A stretch of DNA of 64,000 nucleotides from contig CM055901.1 in NCBI GenBank assembly GCA_029582155.1, positions 7,606,874 through 7,670,873 of the forward strand. The letters run 5' to 3'. Position 1 is the first letter of the stretch, and each line of letters opens with the position of its first letter. Under the pieces are notes generated by a model that was not told the DNA's origin, made no database searches, and worked only from the letters and a program-made list of their open reading frames with translations. The translations under genes and the position numbers were made by a program. The DNA is from Panopea generosa. Taxonomy: Eukaryota; Mollusca; Bivalvia; Adapedonta; Hiatellidae. Positions 24,222-36,194 of the stretch are shown piece by piece.

Positions 24222-24415
24222 ACATGGTCCAGTGATAAGGGTGGTAAGGTATTGTGTTAATCATACTTGGTTAGGTGGATCCTAGATTCGATCCCCATGT
24301 GCTGCATCATTGAATAAGGCACCGTAGATGCCCGCATTGGCTTGGTTCTAGATCTTCTAAATAAGACATAAGGATAAGCTGTAAGGGTTTCATTGCATTA
24401 CATGAAAAACAGCAA
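24222..24415 (+). mobile_element. tRNA-derived SINE
   Basis: TGGTCCAGTGATAAGGGTGG (A-box-like) and, about 50 bp on, TAGATTCGATCCCC (B-box-like). They are followed by CATTGAATAAGGCACCGTAG, similar in position and type to the 'gagcaaggcac' block of many SINEs. The tail is not sharply defined. Confidence 0.6.
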
Positions 24416-24900
24416 ACATGTCATGAGTATATGCTAGTACATTCACCTGGTTGTATCGATGCTGGGGGTAAGGGACGATGTCAGATTTTTCGTGTTAATC
24501 AAGTACGTTATTGAAATGTACGGGAATTACTTACCATGTGCACTTTAAATATATCACTGAATTGTTAACATATTCAAACGTCTTCAATCATCGGGAACGG
24601 AGCTGCGCTTATACTCGAGAATGAATATATAAATGGTCAGCTACCACCATTGAGACGAGCTCCCTGATTGGCTGAAAAAAGGTTCAGGACATAATTTAGT
24701 AAGCATATTTCTGGTTGGATGAAAATGTCAAACTGGCAAATGATCACAATAAAATATAAGTTTATTATGTTTGTGGCAATAAAAATTAAAATTATGTTTC
24801 TGTGACTAACAAAATTCATTTTATTAAGGAAATTGTACAGAAAGTAAAATTGGTGAAATTTAGATATTTTTCATGCTGAAAGTGGGGACACCCAACTTAA

Positions 24901-24938
24901 GGGGGGGGGGGGGGGTGGGGGGGGGGGGGGGGGGGGGG
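24901..24938. repeat. Poly-G run, about 38 bp
   Basis: G-run with one T at about 24917. Potential G-quadruplex; length may be unreliable. Confidence 0.95.
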
Positions 24939-24939
24939 C

Positions 24940-26570
24940 AAAAAGTTGTAAACAGTGATACTTTTAACCCCATATTTTGACATGTTCAGCAAACGCCACA
25001 TAGTTTGAAATTATTGAAGTCCGTATATCATAAGTACTGTGAACTTTTGTATTTGTCAATCCACGTGTGATAAGCTTAAGAATATACAAGCTATATTATT
25101 GCAGTAACGATTAAGTAATTCAAACTAAAAGACAAACACAAACGAACAGTAAACCCTTTGGTTTAAATTAAACAAAGGGCAAAATGACCTACTGAGATAG
25201 CAAATATAGACATTTGAATAGAATTAAGATTGAACTTTGAAATACCTGCCATGGACAAGGTTGTTTATCTTACATTCGTGGTCATGTAAGGTCACCTGGT
25301 CAGCCCGGTCTCCAGACGACACGACCTTAGCTCTACAACTGACCATTGCGGACGTGGAACTATTCATATAGTATATCCGTATCGAGCAAACAATTTGTTT
25401 ATTGAGATAGACGGCACAGACAAGTGATACCCAACGGTAAACTTAAATGAGAAACATATCGGTAATCAGATAAACAAAATGTCCCACTCAGACGTATTTA
25501 TATACACAAAATGATATCTCTTTTCGTTGATGTATACAAACGTTTGGTAACTTGTATTTATTTAAAAACTCAACAGCTATCAATACTTTCAGTGTTAGAC
25601 TAATAGTCGAAGATTCTTCATATATTATTATATAGCAGAACTTTTTTTAAATATTGTGATGTGAAAAATATACATGCACATTGTATTTCCAGCTGAATAT
25701 TACGTGGGAATTCCAATATTGAAGTTGGTCTGGCACATCTCACATTTTGTGGCAAACCTCGTGACCTATACTGGTCTTCAACAGCGGGGATATATTTTAA
25801 GATAAGCGTTATAAAAAAAAATAACAAAAAAATAAATAAAATAAAATACACCGACATGAACTATATACTAGTTTAATTCAGCAATACGTGTACATTATGC
25901 ATGAGCAGATGGTATTTCTAGCAGAAAAAAAACCTTTAAGTAATTGGAAATTTTGAGATTGCGGTTGATGAGTAACGACCATGTTTGAAGCATTTTCTCT
26001 CCCACTCTATGATACATAGGACGCGTACTCGGGTGTTTGCGTAACTCGCCTAGTTCACCAGAACCAAACGAAGCGGAGAATGCTGTAGTGACGACACCAT
26101 TCCCCAAACCATCTGGATGCCATTATATAATCGACGCTCCTTCGAAACACGAGACGACATTTCCGGTAGATATAACAATCAGACAAGGGGCTTCCAACGA
26201 GATATGTATTTACTCATGCTCCAATGTGATATTTATTCTCCTTTGAGATTTCTTGATACTAAAGCATGGCAGCAAAGAATGACGCTTAAACAAATGTAAT
26301 CCTAAACAAATGCATTTTTTCAATATTCGTTGAATTGGTACAAAATGAGCAGGTACTCGCGTCCCTCTGTAATTGGCGACTTGTTTATGTTTACTAGCGT
26401 CAGGTGACTGTCGTTCGAAAGCCACATCTCCTGCTGGACATATTATTTCTTATATAAGTTGTTCTTGTAAATATACTTCTTATATTACAAGTATTGGACG
26501 TGGGCTTGTTCATAGCTTAAAACAACAAAAACGTGTACAAGACAATGATGAGTAACAGCTACTATCTATT
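24940..26570. other. Unassigned stretch
   Basis: GC-richer between 26030 and 26200, where frames are open on both strands (plus 26037-26246, minus 25895-26107). The minus frame contains GELGELRKHPSTRPMYHRVG, which is protein-like, but no known domain, so neither is called a gene. Confidence 0.35.
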
Positions 26571-26574
26571 TCAC

Positions 26575-26868
26575 CGACCTGTTGGTACTCCTAGACATTA
26601 CAGCGACCTGTTGGTACTCCTAGACATTACAGCGACCTGTTGGTACTCATATACATTCCAGCAACTTGCTGGTACTCATATACATTCCCGCAACCTGTTG
26701 GTACTCCTATACATTCCTGCAACCTGTTGGTACTCCAGGACATTACAGCGACCTGTTGGTGCTCATATTCATTCCCGCAACCTGTTGGTACTCCTATACA
26801 TTCCCGCAACCTGTTGGTACTCCAAGACATTATTGCGACTTGTTGGTACTCCTAGACATTATCACTCG
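26575..26868 (+). repeat. 29-bp minisatellite, forward arm, about 10 copies
   Basis: Unit GTTGGTACTCCTAGACATTA plus CAGCGACCT. This is the reverse complement of the unit in the much longer array that follows. Three plus frames are open through it; 26533-27159 (208 codons) runs across the orientation switch, which shows that openness here does not mean coding. Confidence 0.9.
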
Positions 26869-26899
26869 GTCGAAAAATATCGATGTACAACACAGGAAG

Positions 26900-29700
26900 C
26901 TGAAATGTCTAGGAGCACTGAAATGTCTATGGAACTGAAATATCTAGGAGTATCAAACATGGCACTGAAATATCTAGGAGCATCAAACATACATGGCACT
27001 GAAATATCTAGGAGCATCAAACATGGCACTAAAATATCTAAAAGCATCAAACATGAAATAGATATGTCTAGGAGCACCAAACATGGCACTGAAATATCTA
27101 GGAGACCAAACATGGCACTGAAATGTCTTGGAGTACCAACAGGTCGCGACAATGTGTAGGAGTACCAACAAGTAGCGTTAATGTCACGGAGTACCAACAG
27201 GTTGCGGTAATGTATAGAAGTACCAACAGGTTGCGGGAATGTATAGGAGTACCAACAGGTCGCTTAAATGTCTATGAGTACCAACAGGTCGCTGAAATGC
27301 CAGGAGTACCACAATGTCGCTAGAATGTCTAGGAGTACCAACAGGTCGTGGGAACGTCCAGGAGTACCAACAGGTCGCGGAAATATCCAGGAGTAACAAC
27401 AGGTCGAGAAAATGTCCAGGAGCACCAAACAGGTCGCTTAAATGTCTAGGAGTACTAACAGGTGGCGATAATGTCTAGGAGTACCAACAAGTCGCGATTA
27501 TGTCCTAGAGTAGTAACAGGTTGCGGGAATGTATAGGAGTACCAACAGGTTGTGGGAATGTATAGGAGTACCAACAGGTCGCTTAAATGTCTAGGAGTAC
27601 CAACAGGTTGCGGGAATGTATAGGAATACCAACAGGTCGCTGAAATGTCTAGGACTACCAACAGGTTAGTGAAATGCGAGGACTACCAAAATGTCGCTAG
27701 AATGTCTAGGATTACCAACGGGTCGTAGGAATGTCCAGGAGTACCAACAGATCGCAGAAATATCCAGGAGTAACAACAGGTCACGAGACTGTCCAAGAGC
27801 ACCAAACAGGTCGCTAAAATGTCTAGGAGTACCCAACAGGTCGCTGAAATATCCAGGAGCACAAACAGGTCACTGAAAGTCAAGGAGTACCAAAGGTCAC
27901 TGAAATGTTTAGGTGTACCAACAGGTCGCTGAAATGTCAAGGAGTACCAACAGATCGCTGAAATGTCTAGGGGTACCCAACAGATCGTTGAAATGTCTAA
28001 GAGTACCAACTGGCCACTGAAATGTCTAGGAAAAACCTAACAGATCGCTGAAATGTCTAGGCGTACCAACAGGTCGCGGGAATGTCAAGGTGTATTGAAC
28101 AGGTCTCTGAAATGTCTAGGATGACCAAAAGAACGTTAAAATGGCAAGGAGTATCCAATAGGTTGCTGAAATGTCAAGGAGTACCAACAGGTCTCTAAAA
28201 TGTCTAGGAGTACCCAACAGATCGCTGAAATGTCTAGGAGTACCAAACAAGTCACGGGAATGTCCAGGAGTACCAACAGGTCGCTCAAATATCAAGGACT
28301 ATTCAACAGGTCGCTGGAATGTCTAGGAGTACAAACAGGTCGCTGAAATGTCTAGGAGTACCTAACAGGTCGCTGAAATGTCTAAGAGTACCAACAGGTC
28401 GCTAAAATGTCAATAATTACCCATTTGGTTACTGAAATGTCGAGAAAAACCAACAGATCGCCTAAATGTCAGCGAGTACCCATTAGGTCGCTGAAATGTC
28501 AAAGAGTACCAACAGGTCGCGGGATTGTCAAAGAGTATTCAACAGGTCGCTGAAAGGTCAAAGAGTACCGACAGGTCGCTGATATGTCTAGGAGTATCCA
28601 ACAGGTTGCTGAAATAAGGAGTACCAACAGGTCGCAGAAATGTCAATGAGTACCCAACAGATCTCTGAAATGTCAAAGAGTACCATAAGGTCGCTGAATT
28701 GTCTAGGAGTATCAACAGATCGCTGAAATGTCAAAGAGTACCAACAAGTCGCTGAAATGTCTTGGAGTACCAACAGGTCGCTGAACTGTCTAGGAGAACC
28801 AACATATCGCTGAAATGATCAAAACTACCAATAGGCCGCGGGAATGTCTAGGAGTACCAAAAGGTCGCTGAAATGTCTAGGAGTACCAACAGGTCGCTGG
28901 AATGTCTAGGAGTACCCAACAGGTCACGGGAATGTCCAGGAGTACCAACAGGTCGGTAAAATGTGTACGAGTACCAAACATTACACTGAAATATCCAGGA
29001 GTACCAAACATATCACTGAAAAGATCATGAGTACCAACAGGTCGCTGAAATGTTTAGAAGTATCCAACAGGTCGCTGAAATGTACAGGAGTACCCAACAG
29101 ATCGGTGAAATGTATAGGAATACCAACAGGTCGCTGAAATGTCAAGGAATATCCAGCAGGTCGTTGGAATGTCCATGAGTACCAAGAGATCGCTGAAATA
29201 TCTCGGAGTGCCAACAGATCGTTGAAATGTGAAGGAGTACCAACAGGTCGCTGAAATGTCCATGAGTACCCAACAGATCGCTGAAATGTCAAAGAGTACC
29301 ATAAGGTCGCGGGAATGTCTAGGAGTACCCAACAGATCACGAAAATGTCGAAAAGTACCAACAGGTCGCAGGAATGTCCAGGAGTACCATCAGATCGGTG
29401 AAATGTCTAGGTGTACCAAACAGGTCATAGGAATGTCCAGGAGTACGAACAGGTCGAACAAATATCTAGGGGTACCAAACATGACACTTAAATATCCAGG
29501 AGTACCAAACATACCGTTGAAATGTCCAGGAGTATCAACAGGTCGCGGGAATGTCCAACAGTACCAGCAGATCGCTGAAATGTCTAGAAGTCGTTAGGGG
29601 GAAGGGGGAAGGGGGGGGGGGGGGCGGGTGTCCTGGAGTACCAAAGAGATCATGAGTATATAATATGGAATACCAAACTTGCCGCAGAAGTGTCCAGAAG
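26900..29700 (-). repeat. 29-bp minisatellite, inverted arm, roughly 95 copies
   Basis: Plus-strand unit is AGGAGTACCAACAGGTCGCT plus GAAATGTCT, the reverse complement of the upstream arm. The first part (26910-27120) is a variant with ATGGCACTGAAATATCTAGG. Units vary in length by 1-2 bp ('taccaac' against 'tacccaac'), so open frames break often. The last recognisable copies decay around 29640-29705 after a G-rich insertion. Confidence 0.95.
29594..29628. repeat. G-rich run inside the end of the 29-bp array
   Basis: GTTAGGGGGAAGGGGGAAGG followed by a G run of about 14. It interrupts the minisatellite. Potential G-quadruplex. Confidence 0.85.
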
Positions 29701-29721
29701 CAGTCCGTGTTCAGGACGCAT

Positions 29722-29867
29722 TAAATGCATTCCATGATCACAGAGGAGCAGAAATTATAACACCGAGCCAAAGTGTATCATACCTCCAGCCTGGTCAAAC
29801 CGAAACAAACATTCATATTGGTGATCTATCTTTGGATCACCTAAATGATTATGAAGATGGCAATTAA
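29722..29867 (+). CDS. Candidate terminal exon, unknown product
   Basis: After a possible 3' splice site (GTGTTCAG) the frame reads about 48 residues to a TAA at 29865-29867. It includes SQSVSYLQPGQTETNIHIGD and ends LSLDHLNDYEDGN. The hydrophilic, acidic end and mixed codon use are more protein-like than the surroundings. The open frame extends left to 29679, but that part is a decayed unit of the 29-bp array. No upstream exon can be identified because 3 kb of minisatellite precedes it. It may belong to a gene whose other exons lie outside the window, or be chance. I do not recognise a family. Confidence 0.25.
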
Positions 29868-29869
29868 TA

Positions 29870-32110
29870 TTATTGATATGAAGGAGTGGGGGTAAAGTGG
29901 TCAAGGAATCTTTTCTAGACCTGTGTGTAAAGTCTGAAAAACGGGTAAAAGCTCTTTTTACAAGGACACAGGTTACCTTTAAAATATGTATTTGTTATGT
30001 TCAGACACCGATATGTTCTATGAAGGACAGGGTCGGTAAGATAAGGTAGGAAATATATCTGATCAGATTATTATTTTTTTGCAATCGTTTTTAACAGAAA
30101 TGATCAGAAGATTCAACAATTTGAAACAACTTAAAATGTTTAGATAATTACATTTTGAGTGGGTAGGTAAGTTTATGACCGCTGAAAACAAATATTTTTT
30201 AAAGATGACGAAAGTAATACTACGAATGCTCCTAGTCCAGACGGGTTTTCCAAACTTTAGATTCCTCTAGAACTGACATTAGGTTTATTAAGCAGAGAGA
30301 AAATCCGTATTAAGTCATTCTCTCGTGACAAGATGTTCTTATTCTGCCCAGTTTCTGCCAATACCGTATGCCAATGACACCAGAGACCGCGTCTAGACGG
30401 CACAATTATGATGAATACCAATAATGGTGGATGGTCATCTGCTGGAACGCGAAATACTATTGTTTTACGACTGGAGCACGTTATTATTATAACTGCCATA
30501 GAAGGATAGACAAAGAAGTGTGGTTAAATGGCATTTTTTATTACTGGGTACATTTTTAAGACAAAGGACCATTAGAGATGGATCTTACTTCTGTGTCGGT
30601 AATCGACCAGTGCGAACACTAATATTAAAAATATCATAGGTGCTATATGAAGATTAGATCACATAAAAGAAGTGGTCTATCCTGCAACAACGTTTTTTTT
30701 AAAGAATATTTTGTAACAGTTCTTCAAACCTATCACATCCAATCAAATTCGGATTGTCTTCATTTGCATGAGGATAATTTATAGGTTCATAAGTTGTGGA
30801 AGTCGGTTAGAGACATTCATATCAAAAAAGGTAAATTAAGTTTATTTAAAGACGAAAAAAATTAAATAAAACAATCGCCTTACCAAGTCTTATGTAATAA
30901 AAACCTACTTAAAATTATACATATAAATTATATATAGATATACGTATATTTTAATATAATAATTTTATGATTTGCCATTATATTATCATGGTAAAATCGG
31001 TTCATGTATAGTAGGTATGACCGAGTAGATACATGAGTGTTTCGAACTCTGACCGATGGTTTGACCTTTCGTGTAAAATATTGAATAAGAAGTGTAAACA
31101 TACGTTGAATAAATCATTTAAATTTTGGGCTCGTTTTATTCTATTTTATTGGAGGTGTATGCAGGCGTAAACAGTTTTGTAACACTCTTGACCTCAGCTG
31201 TGTTCCTTTAACAAAGTTATGTATTAACAGGGAAATGTTTTCAGAAACTGCCGGGAGGTAAAATAATGGAAGAAAGGGACGGAGGTTCTTAGATTGAGAA
31301 AAAAGTCGTATTTGTTTAATAAACAGTGGTCTGGTTCTTACATATCCAGCAGTGGTTGTGTTATTTATGAAGTTGAAATGTTTATATTTAAATGAAATTC
31401 AACGAAGCAATTAATTTCCATCGAAATGAAAAGTCATTGAAACTGAGGATGTGCATGTGTCGCCCAGTAGCGACCGGTACAGAGTTACGTCCCTTGGTTA
31501 GTATAGTGTTTTTTTTCTCTCTTTTTTAAAAATGTAATGAATTATATTTGATGTGGGATTGGGGAAATAATGCATACCAAAACACTCCATTTTATTGGGA
31601 TACTGCCCAGCCTTGTGTATTCCATTATGTACTGTACCATCAGTAGCGTCTGTGATGTCTGCATTTGACCTAAAGATGTTATACAATAGATTCATGATAA
31701 ATGGCCTGTGAAGGTCAAAAGTTGACCAGTCTGTACAATAACATTGTTCACATGTTACCTTACTTATGCAATCACTGGTCAGACTGACCTCTAGTTACCT
31801 TCTGATTAAGGATTACCAGTCATTATACAGGGGTATCAAGTAATCAAATTGCGGAAATGAACAGCATTTGATGACCATTTCAAGATACCCATGTCTACAA
31901 GTGTCAATTTTCGTTTCGTCGTGGAGATAAAACAGTGAATAAATCACAGAAATAATTTCCTACCAATTTGTACAAAATCTGCATGGAACATTTATTTGAA
32001 ACTGCGGTTGGAGAGACACAAGCTTGAGGAGGTGAGGTCACAACAGTTCAGTGTGATTCGGAAGTTACATTGTCTTGCTGGCAACTTTATTATGTAATAA
32101 TTTTAGTCCA
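29870..32110. other. AT-rich stretch, no gene seen
   Basis: A block at 30155-30215 containing TTTTGAGTGGGTAGGTAAG is shared with 45925-45980 and, inverted, with 62636-62670. Several AATAAA words occur (for example near 30864) but no gene is assigned to them. Short frames only. Confidence 0.45.
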
Positions 32111-32114
32111 TGCT

Positions 32115-32287
32115 AATTTATTTTAATTAGCTCGATTGAAAGGAATGCCTAAATTCTTTTATGTCCGTTAACTGTTTAGATCCAACACTGAGTGGTGATT
32201 TGAGAGGCGGTCCGATCAAGCGAGGGAGAACCCACGACTTCTGGCGTGAGCGGTCAACATTCTGTCTACTACACTATCGCCCCACGT
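32115..32287 (-). mobile_element. tRNA-derived SINE, internally deleted
   Basis: On the minus strand it starts GTGGGGCGATAGTGTAGTAG, then GAATGTTGACCGCTCACGCC and GTCGTGGGTTCTCCC (B-box-like). The tail matches the end of the 40.0-kb copy (plus-strand TTAGCTCGATTGAAAGGAAT against TTAGCTTGATTGCGATGAAA). The core between them is missing. Confidence 0.7.
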
Positions 32288-32289
32288 GA

Positions 32290-33120
32290 TATATTATACA
32301 ACTTATAAAATAGTATGACATCCTAGTCTGCATGCATATGTTGATGGTAATACCTGATCTGTATTGTGCTAATCTATATTAATAAAAGGCAATAGTGTAA
32401 TGAATTACAGAAATAAATGAACATCTTTTCATTTAGCTATGACCCACAGCCATCTTGAATAGAAAAATAATGTGTTTAAATAATGACTAGTACAGTAAAG
32501 TACCATCACTTACATCAATTCATAAACATACTGACTAGGACGCCATAACATTCAGGAAACAAATGAGGATTAAGTTAAACCAGCCATATACTGAACCGGA
32601 CAGCTAACCCACTGACATTTCATGTCTTTTCTCAAAAAAAATCAAAGCAATTTTCTTGAAATTTGGACTTAAATGAGAAAAATATTTAAGATAACAATGA
32701 CCAGGTACCGTATATATTATCAAATTTGATAGTATTTATCTCTTTTAAATTTTAATAACGCTACCCAATATTTTGGCGGAGAGATATTGGAAATATAAAA
32801 GTGACGGGATAGCTGTTCCGTTCAGTATATTTCTGGACATTTTTATGGTTTTATATTTTAGAATAGTATATCTATTCATAATAATATATGAAAAAAACAT
32901 TTTGTCATTAGAATTTTTTAATTGTTTTGCTCTAAATTGCGTCAGGTATTTTCCCAACCTTTTAAATACAGGCACATTTCTCAAGTATTGTATATATACA
33001 ATATCAATTTATAAAGTGTTGGAACATTGATTTAATTACATTAATGTTATTATGTATCTGGTTTCAATAAAGGGGGAAAAAATGTCATCATGGAATGTCT
33101 AATGTTGTCTAAAGAACGGT
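32290..33120. other. AT-rich stretch, no gene seen
   Basis: Overlapping open frames on both strands at 32745-33030 are Ile/Phe/Tyr-rich, as expected of random AT-rich DNA. Confidence 0.45.
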
Positions 33121-33139
33121 TTAGTAGTGACAAGCTAAA

Positions 33140-33640
33140 TAGAACAAGAGTTGTCAGAATGCAACAAAGCTCGCCGATGGGATAAAGCTCACAAAAGTTT
33201 AAAATGCTTGTATGACTAAGTCCAATAGAAGATGTGTTACCTGGGTCAGTATATATATCAAAAGCATAAAAAACAATGTGTAATGAAGCAGGAAAGTAAG
33301 TGGGAACAGAATCAGAAAGATAGTTTTGAACTCAGAGGCAAAAAACAAAACTTAAAACGCAAACTTAACACAAAAGTTTAACCTGCTTGTATGGCTAAGT
33401 CCAATGGTAGATTTCCTTACTTGGTTCAATATATAGATATATATATATCAAAAGCATAAAAAGCTATGTACAATGAAGCAAGAAAGCAAATGTGACAGAA
33501 TCAGAAAGATAGTTTAGGACTTGGAGGAGGCAAAACGCAAAAGTTTAACCTGGGTGTCTACAGATGACTCTGATGACATCGGGTTCACGGCAAAAGCTCT
33601 CATTGGACATTCGTCCCGGAAGCCAAAAAAAGTGCCATTG
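33140..33640. repeat. Tandem duplication of a ~170-180-bp block in a dispersed repeat
   Basis: ACAAAAGTTTAAAATGCTTG at 33191 recurs as ACAAAAGTTTAACCTGCTTG at 33370, and the first part again at 33537 (AAAAGTTTAACCTGG). Within each unit 'tatggctaagtccaat', 'tatatatcaaaagcataaaaa' (in part) and 'acagaatcagaaagatagttt' (in part) match. The start AACAAGAGTTGTCAGAATGC resembles a dispersed bivalve repeat, judged from memory. Confidence 0.75.
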
Positions 33641-34165
33641 CACTTTTTATACTAGAACAAAAATATATAGGAATAAAGACCTTTCATCCACTGTATATCA
33701 GATGACTTACTAGTTAACAAGAAATTGATTAGCGCCTGACACACAGACGTGTGACACGATCTGGCAACAGCAGGCACTCTGTATCCTAAATCTCTTGATC
33801 CACAGGAAATGGCGGAACATGTGGCACTATGAATCATAGTTGCAACTATATACACTTCTGTCATACCTGTGATTTGTTGCCAGACAGGTCACAAGGTCAG
33901 TGTTCTGGTGACAGACTAGTGCATGCAAGGTCAGAAGAAAGAACTATAGCAACATAATCAATTTCATCTTTTGTACATTTTGTAAGTTAGTGCTAAAATT
34001 AACCAATACATGGATCTTCCTAAACGAGAATTACTTGCCGTTGTGTACTTTTGTTAGTTAATTGCACAAATCGGACAAAATATAAATTATTTTATTGCAC
34101 TTTTAAATTCCATCCAACTCCTTAGTTTTTCATTCAAATGCATAGTCGTTATGTTCGATGACACA
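33641..34165. other. Unassigned stretch
   Basis: One short minus frame (33652-33864) without motifs. Nothing else seen. Confidence 0.4.
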
Positions 34166-34198
34166 TGTGTATCGTTGATTAATTGTCATAAATATAAA

Positions 34199-35035
34199 AT
34201 GAAACCTAAAATATTATGTCAGTTATTTGATGCGTTTGTTGGGTCAATATTGGGGTATGCATTGAAATATGGAGCTACACCAAATCAAAAGAATTTGAAA
34301 GAGTGTATATAAAATTTTGTAAACAAATACTCAATGTTAGAACTAGTACATGCTCATTGGCTATATATGGCGAGTTGGGTAGATACCCATTGTACATATC
34401 ACCCTATTATAGAAATATAAAATTCTTGTACAAAATTGATAAATACAGATAATATTATTTTACAGAAAGTATACAAACTTGCATATGATGATTGTATAAA
34501 AGGTAAAAAGAATTGGTTGTCTAATGTTAAACAAATGTTATTCGACTACAGCTTTGGATATATTTGGGAAGATCTCTCAATGATTGTCATTAATAATTTT
34601 ATTCATTTATTTAAATTAAGAGTTATTGACAGTTTCCTACAAAATTGGTATTCAAATAAATCAAATAGTGGTGTGCTAGAATTATATAATAATGTTAAAA
34701 CTTCTTTTGCCTACGAACAATATTTAGATATGTTAACATGTGATTTGAGAACATATATTTGTAAAATTCGATTATCGTCACATTCATTAAGAATACAGAC
34801 AGGACGTTATGCAAGAAATAGAACTCCCAAAAATGAACACTTCTGTCTATATTGTAAATCGCAGGATTTAGAAGATGAATTTCATTTTATTTTGATATGT
34901 CCCTGCTATTTATCACAACAATATATAGGCAACTATTTTTTTCAGAGACCTGGTATGTTTTGATTCATAGAATTATTACAGTCAGATAATAGAAATACTC
35001 TTTTTAACCTAGCAAAATATATAAAATGTGCTTAA
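34199..35035 (+). pseudogene. LINE reverse transcriptase C-terminus, broken
   Basis: The first frame (34199-34312) reads LFDAFVGSILGYALKYG, matching LFDKLVSPILNYGSEVWG in the 18-kb copy. After a frameshift it continues as FCKQILNVRTSTCSLAIYGE then LGRYPLYI, matching LNVKRSTQNDFIYGELGRTN. A second frameshift near 34435 leads into the frame 34436-34963, which contains a knuckle CX2CX9HX4C (CLYCKSQDLEDEFHFILIC) like the one at 18.6 kb. The TGA at 34961-34963 interrupts the end; homology resumes (ELLQSDNRNTLFNLAKYIK) up to a TAA at 35033-35035. Not functional. Confidence 0.8.
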
Positions 35036-35126
35036 TATATTAGATTGCCTTTGACACATAGTTGAATGTTGTCATCCTCATTTAACTTCATCACTCAAAC
35101 ACTACTATATGAATTTATATGTATAT

Positions 35127-35134
35127 TTTTTTTT

Positions 35135-35176
<42 letters not shown>
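35127..35176. repeat. T-run followed by TG microsatellite
   Basis: About 14 T then about 18 TG units, inside the 3' region of the LINE fragment. Confidence 0.95.
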
Positions 35177-35177
<1 letters not shown>

Positions 35178-35415
35178 TTCCACGTGACATGATCTAAATA
35201 TATTTGTTAACAAATGTATAGTTTTGACGATGCACTATGTAGAAGTCAAATAAAAAAATATATGTTCTGTTCTGTTCTTATGAAATGTTAAATATTCACT
35301 GGCCATGATCAGGTTTGCTGTTCATGTCTAGACAGCTGTCAGTTACTCTGTGTTCATTTACTCCATGTACCGAATTGTCATATCTTGGTTTAAATACAGT
35401 ATTATAAATTTACTA

Positions 35416-35730
35416 TCAAAACCTGGCTTTTTTTGCCACATTTGTAAGCCAATATTTATTGATACCCTCACATCTGTCTGCTGTAATATCAACAGGTGAC
35501 CTTGGAACACCTCTATCTGGCACAACCAGCAGTTTGACTTTAACCTCGTGTGTCAATGACATTATGTGTAAACAATTCTTCAGGAAGGTATATACCTTAC
35601 CAAACTGACTAATATTTGTATTTAAATATTCTACAAAGGTGGGATTGTTTCCTGGAATTAAAGCTATCTTACAGATCAGTAGATGAACAATGGTTTGCAA
35701 ACCTCTATCTGCATGTCGAAGGTTTGAACA
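35416..35730 (-). CDS. Candidate exon, unknown product
   Basis: On the minus strand the frame is open from just after a TGA at 35731-35733 down to a TGA ending at 35416, 104 sense codons. It reads in part LRHADRGLQTIVHLLICKIA, LIPGNNPTFVEYLNTNISQF and VVPDRGVPRSPVDITADRC. The mixed, non-repetitive composition is more protein-like than other frames nearby. A possible 3' splice site (GACATGCAG) precedes codon ATA at 35708, and a weak donor-like CAG-GTTTTG lies near the 3' end. There is no in-frame ATG near the start. I recognise no domain. It could be an exon of a gene on the minus strand, a decayed transposon protein, or chance. Confidence 0.25.
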   Translation of the reverse strand, partial: CSNLRHADRGLQTIVHLLICKIALIPGNNPTFVEYLNTNISQFGKVYTFLKNCLHIMSLTHEVKVKLLVVPDRGVPRSPVDITADRCEGINKYWLTNVAKKARF

Positions 35731-36190
35731 TCAACTGGTAAGACACTGGTGTGAATTTTTCTCTCGGTATCAGGTAGCTGTCAAAACTCTGATATCTGCA
35801 TGGGTGTTTGATCTTGTGGAGTGGATGGTGTCTTTACACGGTTTCTCAGTGTTAGGGGACTAGGGGATTAGGTAATGCCTGAATGCATACTGGTATATGC
35901 ATGTGGCAGATAGTTATACCAAAATATGTTTTTTGTCACCTTCCATGGAGTTTTAACATTCTGTATATCTCTTACATGTGATTAAATAATTTTCAGTGTG
36001 TGTTTTAAGCTGATGGAAATTATTGTAAAATTTTCAATGATTATTCGTACATATGCCTGCAATAACAATAAATTGCATTTTTAATGGATGAAGACTCGGA
36101 TATTTCCGAAGCTTTTCGATCTAATATAACAAACCACTGAGGTTATTTCTTGGGTCAGTCTAATTCAAATATCGGCAATAATGACAAGTT
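35731..36190. other. Unassigned stretch
   Basis: Nothing recognised besides scattered short frames. Confidence 0.4.
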
Positions 36191-36194
36191 TAAG

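Larger units (their letters stand above)
34170..35279 (+). mobile_element. 5'-truncated LINE fragment, same family as 17591-18840
   Basis: Covers the C-terminal end of the reverse transcriptase ORF, a 3' untranslated region and what looks like the 3' end, where the words TGTTCTGTTCTGTTCT form a short pentanucleotide tail after 'aaataaaaaaatatatg'. Short repeats are typical 3' tails of several LINE groups. A T-run and TG microsatellite at 35127-35176 lie within the 3' region. Confidence 0.8.

Noticed and set aside
26037..26246. Overlapping protein-like frames on both strands in a GC-richer patch
   Set aside because: Both strands are open over about 70 codons, neither has a domain or splice context, and the choice between them would be arbitrary.
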